Source of the DNA: Paracoccus benzoatiresistens
GTDB taxonomy: Bacteria; Pseudomonadota; Alphaproteobacteria; Rhodobacterales; Rhodobacteraceae
Assembly (NCBI RefSeq): GCF_026913015.1
Contig: NZ_JAPTYD010000013.1
Span: forward strand, 1-64,000
Length of the DNA stretch: 64,000 nucleotides
Direction: 5' to 3'
The notes under the pieces: generated by a model
What the model saw: the letters and a program-made list of their open reading frames with translations, nothing else
What the model was told of the DNA's origin: nothing
Databases searched by the model: none
Part shown: positions 61,019 to 64,000 of the stretch, piece after piece
Layout of the letters: each line of letters opens with the position of its first letter
Numbering within the stretch: position 1 is the stretch's first letter
Position numbers and translations under genes: made by a program

Positions 61019-61425
61019 GAGCCGGGCCGGGTCGCGGAGGCGCCGAAGCCGTGCATCCGCCGCGCCCATTGCAGCCCCACCATCGCGCCCTTGATCCGCG
61101 GCAACAGCAGCAGAGACAGGATGATCGCGCCCGCGCCGAAGGTATAGATCATCGTCATCGCCGAAGGCCGCCAGGCGATATAGCAGGCCAGCAGCAGCGG
61201 CGCGCCCAGATGCGACACCAGCAGGATCGTCAGATAGGCGGGGCCATCGTCGGCGCGCTGGTGATGCAGCGCCTCGCCGCAGGCCGGGCAGTGATCGGCG
61301 ACCTTCAGGAAGGAGCTGAACAGCCGACCCTCGCCGCAGGCCGGGCAGCGGCCCAAGGCCCCGCGCAGCATGGCCTGCCCCGTGGAGCGTTCGGCCGAAG
61401 CGCTTTGGGCAAGGTTGTCTGACAT
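61015..61425 (-). CDS. DUF983 family membrane protein
   Basis: A 136-residue protein. Two CPxCGE motifs (CPACGEGRLFSS and CPACGEAL, about residues 27-52) form a zinc-ribbon-like head, followed by two hydrophobic segments (YLTILLVSHLGAPLLLACYIAW and IYTFGAGAIILSLLLL). DUF983 proteins are widespread in Rhodobacterales, near Nudix and other small genes. Function unknown. ATG 61425 is the first Met with homology. Confidence 0.88.
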   Translation of the reverse strand: MSDNLAQSASAERSTGQAMLRGALGRCPACGEGRLFSSFLKVADHCPACGEALHHQRADDGPAYLTILLVSHLGAPLLLACYIAWRPSAMTMIYTFGAGAIILSLLLLPRIKGAMVGLQWARRMHGFGASATRPGS

Positions 61426-61445
61426 GGCAAGCTCCGGCGGCAAGG

Positions 61446-61482
61446 GGCAGGGGCAATGTAGGCCCTGAGCGCCGCCCCTGCC
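61446..61482 (-). terminator. Candidate terminator downstream of the PleD-like gene
   Basis: GGCAGGGGC and GCCCCTGCC form a 9-bp stem with a long loop (about 19 nt) in the gap between the DUF983 start and the PleD-like stop at 61527. No T-run is seen, so it is only a candidate. Confidence 0.35.
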
Positions 61483-61526
61483 AGCCCCATAGGCGACAAG
61501 GTTCTGCGTCTTTCGTCGCAAACGGC

Positions 61527-62912
61527 TCAGTGGACCGGCTGCATCGGCGCCATCAGCACGCGGTTCCGGCCCAGCGACTTTGCCGCGATCATCGCCCGGT
61601 CGGCCCGTTCCAGCGCGATTTCGGCCAGCACATCGGGGCGGCTGATGTAGAAGGGCGCCTGTTCCAGGGCGACACCGATCGACAGCGTGACCTGCACCTG
61701 CCCCCCGCCCGAGATGCGGGGCAGCAAGATCGGGTGCATTTCCACGGCGCGGCGGATGTCCTCGGCCATGTGATAGGCCTCGGACTCGGTCGCCTCGGGC
61801 AGCACGACCAGGAATTCCTCCCCTCCAAGGCGGGCGCTCAGGCCCCGGCCGGCTACGGTCCCCTCGACACGGCGGGCGACATCGCACAACACCGCATCGC
61901 CGGCCGCATGGCCGAAATTGTCGTTGATCGCCTTGAATCGGTCCAGATCCAGGGCCATCACCGCAAAGCTGGACTGCTGGCGCATGGCGGCGCCCGCGAT
62001 CTCGGTCAGTTGCGGCTGCGCGTAGCGGCGGTTGTAAAGCCCGGTCAGCGGGTCGGTCATCGCCCAGGCCATGTTGCGCTTCATCTCCTCGCGCCGGCTG
62101 TCGGCGCGGCGCTTGCGATCCAGCTGGTTGCGCAGGGCGAGGGCCGCAATCTCGGCATTGTTGTCGGCGCCGGGATCCAGGGGCAGCACCTCGCCCGCGC
62201 CCAGATCCAGCGCGATGGCGCAGAGATCCTCCCGCTCGGGCGCGACAAGCACGGCAAAGCCCGCCTCCTTCGAGCCGTTTCGGGACCGCAGTTCCGACAG
62301 CAGCCGCAGCCCGTCGCCCTTCCGGTCGATATCGGCCGCGATGATGTAGAGATCCGCACCATCGCCCTGGGACGCTGCGCTGAGCGTCTCGTCGGGGCTG
62401 GAGATCGCAAAGCGGCAGTTCAGCCGCGGCTGCAGGATATGGCGCCAGCGCTGCGCGCGGGCGGGCTGGTCGGCCACAAGCACGACATTGCCGGACGGCG
62501 CGTGGGCAAAGCCGGCCGCGGCCTCGGCCATGGCGAAGTTCGGGGCATCACCGGTCTCGGAATCGCGCAGAAGGCCGCGCACGCGCGCAAGAAGCATCTG
62601 TTCCTCGACCCGCGGATCCAGGACGGCCGAGGCCCCGGCCTCCAGCGCCTCGACCCGGCGCTGGCCGTCGGCAAGCGCCAGCACCGGCGTCCGGGGCCGT
62701 TCGACGGAAACAAGCCGGAAGAAGTCGGCCAGGGGCAGCCCGGAAAAGCCCGGCCCCAGCAGGATCAGGTCGGGGCGGCCCGAGCGCAGTTGCGACACGA
62801 CATCCTCGACCGTCGCGGCCGACAGGACGTCGTAGCACGCCCCGGAGAGCCTGACTTTCAGGCTGATCCGACTTGTCGCGCTGCTTTCTGCAACAAGGAT
62901 ACATGCAGTCAT
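61527..62912 (-). CDS. PleD-like response regulator with two degenerate receivers and a GGEEF domain
   Basis: A 461-residue protein. Receiver 1 (about residues 4-118) has Glu9-Ser10 where the acidic pair should be and Gly53 where the phosphorylated Asp should be (LILLGPGF). Receiver 2 (about 141-262) also lacks a clear phosphorylation site. The GGDEF domain (about 282-455) has DPLTGLYNRRY, ALDLDRFKAINDNFGHAAGD and an intact LGGEEF (363-367), so it should make c-di-GMP. The inhibitory RxxD site is absent (AGRG at 354-357). Divergent from DUF3572 with 103 bp between. Confidence 0.9.
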   Translation of the reverse strand: MTACILVAESSATSRISLKVRLSGACYDVLSAATVEDVVSQLRSGRPDLILLGPGFSGLPLADFFRLVSVERPRTPVLALADGQRRVEALEAGASAVLDPRVEEQMLLARVRGLLRDSETGDAPNFAMAEAAAGFAHAPSGNVVLVADQPARAQRWRHILQPRLNCRFAISSPDETLSAASQGDGADLYIIAADIDRKGDGLRLLSELRSRNGSKEAGFAVLVAPEREDLCAIALDLGAGEVLPLDPGADNNAEIAALALRNQLDRKRRADSRREEMKRNMAWAMTDPLTGLYNRRYAQPQLTEIAGAAMRQQSSFAVMALDLDRFKAINDNFGHAAGDAVLCDVARRVEGTVAGRGLSARLGGEEFLVVLPEATESEAYHMAEDIRRAVEMHPILLPRISGGGQVQVTLSIGVALEQAPFYISRPDVLAEIALERADRAMIAAKSLGRNRVLMAPMQPVH

Positions 62913-63015
62913 GGATGACGCGCCTCTTTCCGACGATCTTTCGAAAGAATGTCATTGATTCCTTAACAAAGCGTTTCCAAACAGTCGTCCAGCGAACCGC
63001 AGAACGAGGGCAGCG

Positions 63016-63303
63016 ATGACATATAAGCGAGAATCCGCGCAGGAACTGGCAACGGCCGCCCTGCTTTACCTGGCCGAGCGGCCCGAGCTGATCGAAGCCT
63101 TCCTGGGGGCGACCGGGCTTCAGCCGCAGGACCTGCGCCGGGTCGCCTCGAGCCCCGAGATGGCGCTGCATGTCCTGGACTTCCTGCTGGAAGACGACCA
63201 GAGGGTGATGGAGGCCGCCGCCGAGCTGCAGATCCCTCCGGCGGACCTGATGCATGCGCGGACGGCGCTGGCCGGTCCGGGAAGCTATGGCTGGCAGGTC
63301 TGA
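63016..63303 (+). CDS. DUF3572 family protein
   Basis: A 95-residue helical protein: RESAQELATAALLYLAERPELIEAFLGATG, then DLRRVASSPEMALHVLDFLLEDDQRVM. It is the family commonly found beside PleD-like genes in alphaproteobacteria. Function unknown. ATG 63016 has GAGGGCAG upstream and is the first start after the divergent promoter region. Confidence 0.88.
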   Translation: MTYKRESAQELATAALLYLAERPELIEAFLGATGLQPQDLRRVASSPEMALHVLDFLLEDDQRVMEAAAELQIPPADLMHARTALAGPGSYGWQV

Positions 63304-63354
63304 GTTTGCGGTTTGTTCACCTTTTGCATCTAGGAAGGATGCCGGAGGTGAGAC

Positions 63355-63867
63355 ATGCACGATCTGGTCAACCGCGCGATCGAGAAGTTCCTGCACGCGG
63401 AATCGGTGCACGAGGTCGAGGCGGGCCTGCTGCCCCCTGGCCTGATGCTGCGGAATGCGGCGCAGCAACTGGGCAAGCCCGTCGACGAGCTGGTCGAGGA
63501 TCTAGGCGCCTGGCTGGTGCGGCAGGATGAAATCTGGCGACTGCTGCGCTTTTGCGGCAGCGATTTCCTGGACTTCCTGCTGCGCCTGGACGAGCTGCCC
63601 GAGCGCATCCGCCTGATCACCGATGACGTGGAGGTCCCCGAGATCGCGCTGTCGCGCGGCGCCGACGGCCTGGTCTGGGTGACGATCGCGGCCGGCTCGC
63701 CCGTCTGGACGGCGCTGCTCAGCGGCCTGCTGCGGGCCATGGCCGACGACTACGGAACGCTTTGCGTTATCACCCGCAGCAAGGAGGGGATCTGCATCGA
63801 CGTTTCCGACCTGGCCTTTGCCGAGGCGCGGACCTTCCGCCTGTCAGCCCGGGCCGGCCAGGCATGA
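63355..63867 (+). CDS. H-NOX-fold (heme NO-binding-like) protein lacking heme ligands
   Basis: A 170-residue protein with the H-NOX layout: MHDLVNRAIEKFL, then GKPVDELVEDLGAWLVRQ, FLDFLLRLDELPERI and LLSGLLRAMADDYG. The proximal heme His of H-NOX aligns with Pro82 (LDELPERI). The YxSxR motif aligns with A113-x-S115-x-V117, so Tyr and Arg are also gone. Heme binding by the usual route is unlikely. GGAGG is 6-7 bases before the ATG. The stop overlaps the next ATG (ATGA), coupling it to an HNOBA protein. Confidence 0.82.
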   Translation: MHDLVNRAIEKFLHAESVHEVEAGLLPPGLMLRNAAQQLGKPVDELVEDLGAWLVRQDEIWRLLRFCGSDFLDFLLRLDELPERIRLITDDVEVPEIALSRGADGLVWVTIAAGSPVWTALLSGLLRAMADDYGTLCVITRSKEGICIDVSDLAFAEARTFRLSARAGQA

Positions 63868-64000
63868 CGCAGGAACTGGCACTGGACCGGGCGGCGCTGG
63901 ACCGGCTGATGCCCATGCATCTCTGCCTGGCCCAGAACGGTGCGATCCGCTTCTGCGGCCCGACCATGGGGAAGCTGGTCCCGCCCGGCGCGAAGCTGGT
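63864..64000 (+). CDS. HNOBA-domain protein, N-terminal fragment (continues past window)
   Basis: The first 45 residues are seen: MTQELALDRAALDRLMPMHL, then LAQNGAIRFCGPTMGKLVP. This matches the start of heme-NO-binding-associated (HNOBA) proteins, which usually end in a cyclase such as GGDEF or guanylate cyclase. The effector cannot be seen. The 4-bp overlap with the H-NOX-fold gene supports a signalling pair. Confidence 0.75.
   Translation, partial: MTQELALDRAALDRLMPMHLCLAQNGAIRFCGPTMGKLVPPGAKL

Noticed and set aside
62963..62977. TTAA-N7-TTTC string near the PleD/DUF3572 divergent promoters
   Set aside because: Only one of the two CtrA half-sites is intact, so it is much weaker than the box at 55802. 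A link between CtrA and this c-di-GMP locus is possible but not shown.

Overview
The window is 64 kb of high-GC, densely packed chromosomal DNA from an alphaproteobacterium of the Rhodobacteraceae/Paracoccaceae, most like Paracoccus or Rhodobacter. This rests on gene content and order: sucAB-sucCD-mdh-mcl2-mch-sdhCDAB in a row, a CXXT-type DksA, an endolysin/holin pair like the Rhodobacter gene transfer agent (GTA) lysis genes, and a PleD-like/DUF3572/HNOB signalling cluster. I see no rRNA, tRNA, CRISPR array, insertion sequence or integrase. It is ordinary core chromosome with a few accessory-looking inserts.

Layout. 1-5 kb: an Ala/Pro-rich membrane protein (cut by the window edge), a SIMPL-domain secreted protein, a GNAT acetyltransferase overlapping a MoxR ATPase, and dksA. 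5-10 kb: an FAD monooxygenase, then the folB-folP-glmM operon and a SleB hydrolase. 10-15.5 kb: a divergent PPDK-like protein, two cyclophilins and pgk. 15.5-27.8 kb: a minus-strand run for the lower TCA cycle (mdh, sucC, sucD, sucA, sucB, lpdA) interleaved with small lipoproteins. 27.8-36.5 kb: a plus-strand run with a TauE/SafE permease, the ethylmalonyl-CoA pathway genes mcl2 and mch, and sdhCDAB. The sdh operon is interrupted by two lipoprotein genes and a sulfotransferase-like gene. 36.5-40.2 kb: glyQ, a small membrane protein and glyS. 40-46.6 kb: a SPOR/peptidoglycan-binding protein, TrkH, a DHA2 exporter divergent from a TetR repressor, ccmE and murI. 46.7-51.2 kb: a fused indolepyruvate:ferredoxin oxidoreductase divergent from a LysR regulator. 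51.2-55.8 kb: a possible sRNA, then purL-ispDF-pgpA-cinA. 55.8-57 kb: the endolysin/holin lysis cassette. 57-61.4 kb: ccmF, ccmH, a PaaG-like hydratase, a DUF983 protein and a Nudix hydrolase. 61.5-64 kb: a PleD-like cyclase, DUF3572, an H-NOX-fold protein and the start of an HNOBA protein.

How the parts work together. The centre of the window encodes 2-oxoglutarate to oxaloacetate: OGDH E1/E2/E3, succinyl-CoA synthetase, succinate dehydrogenase and malate dehydrogenase. Fumarase is not seen here. mch and mcl2 feed C4 acids into it from acetyl-CoA assimilation. The sucC and sdhC upstream regions share a nearly identical 33-bp element made of two TGTGATCAC-type palindromes 21 bp apart, the best candidate here for an undescribed TCA-cycle operator. 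A perfect TTAA-N7-TTAA CtrA box lies just upstream of the lysis cassette, matching what is known of GTA release control. The right end looks like a c-di-GMP module whose sensory domains have lost their signal-binding residues.
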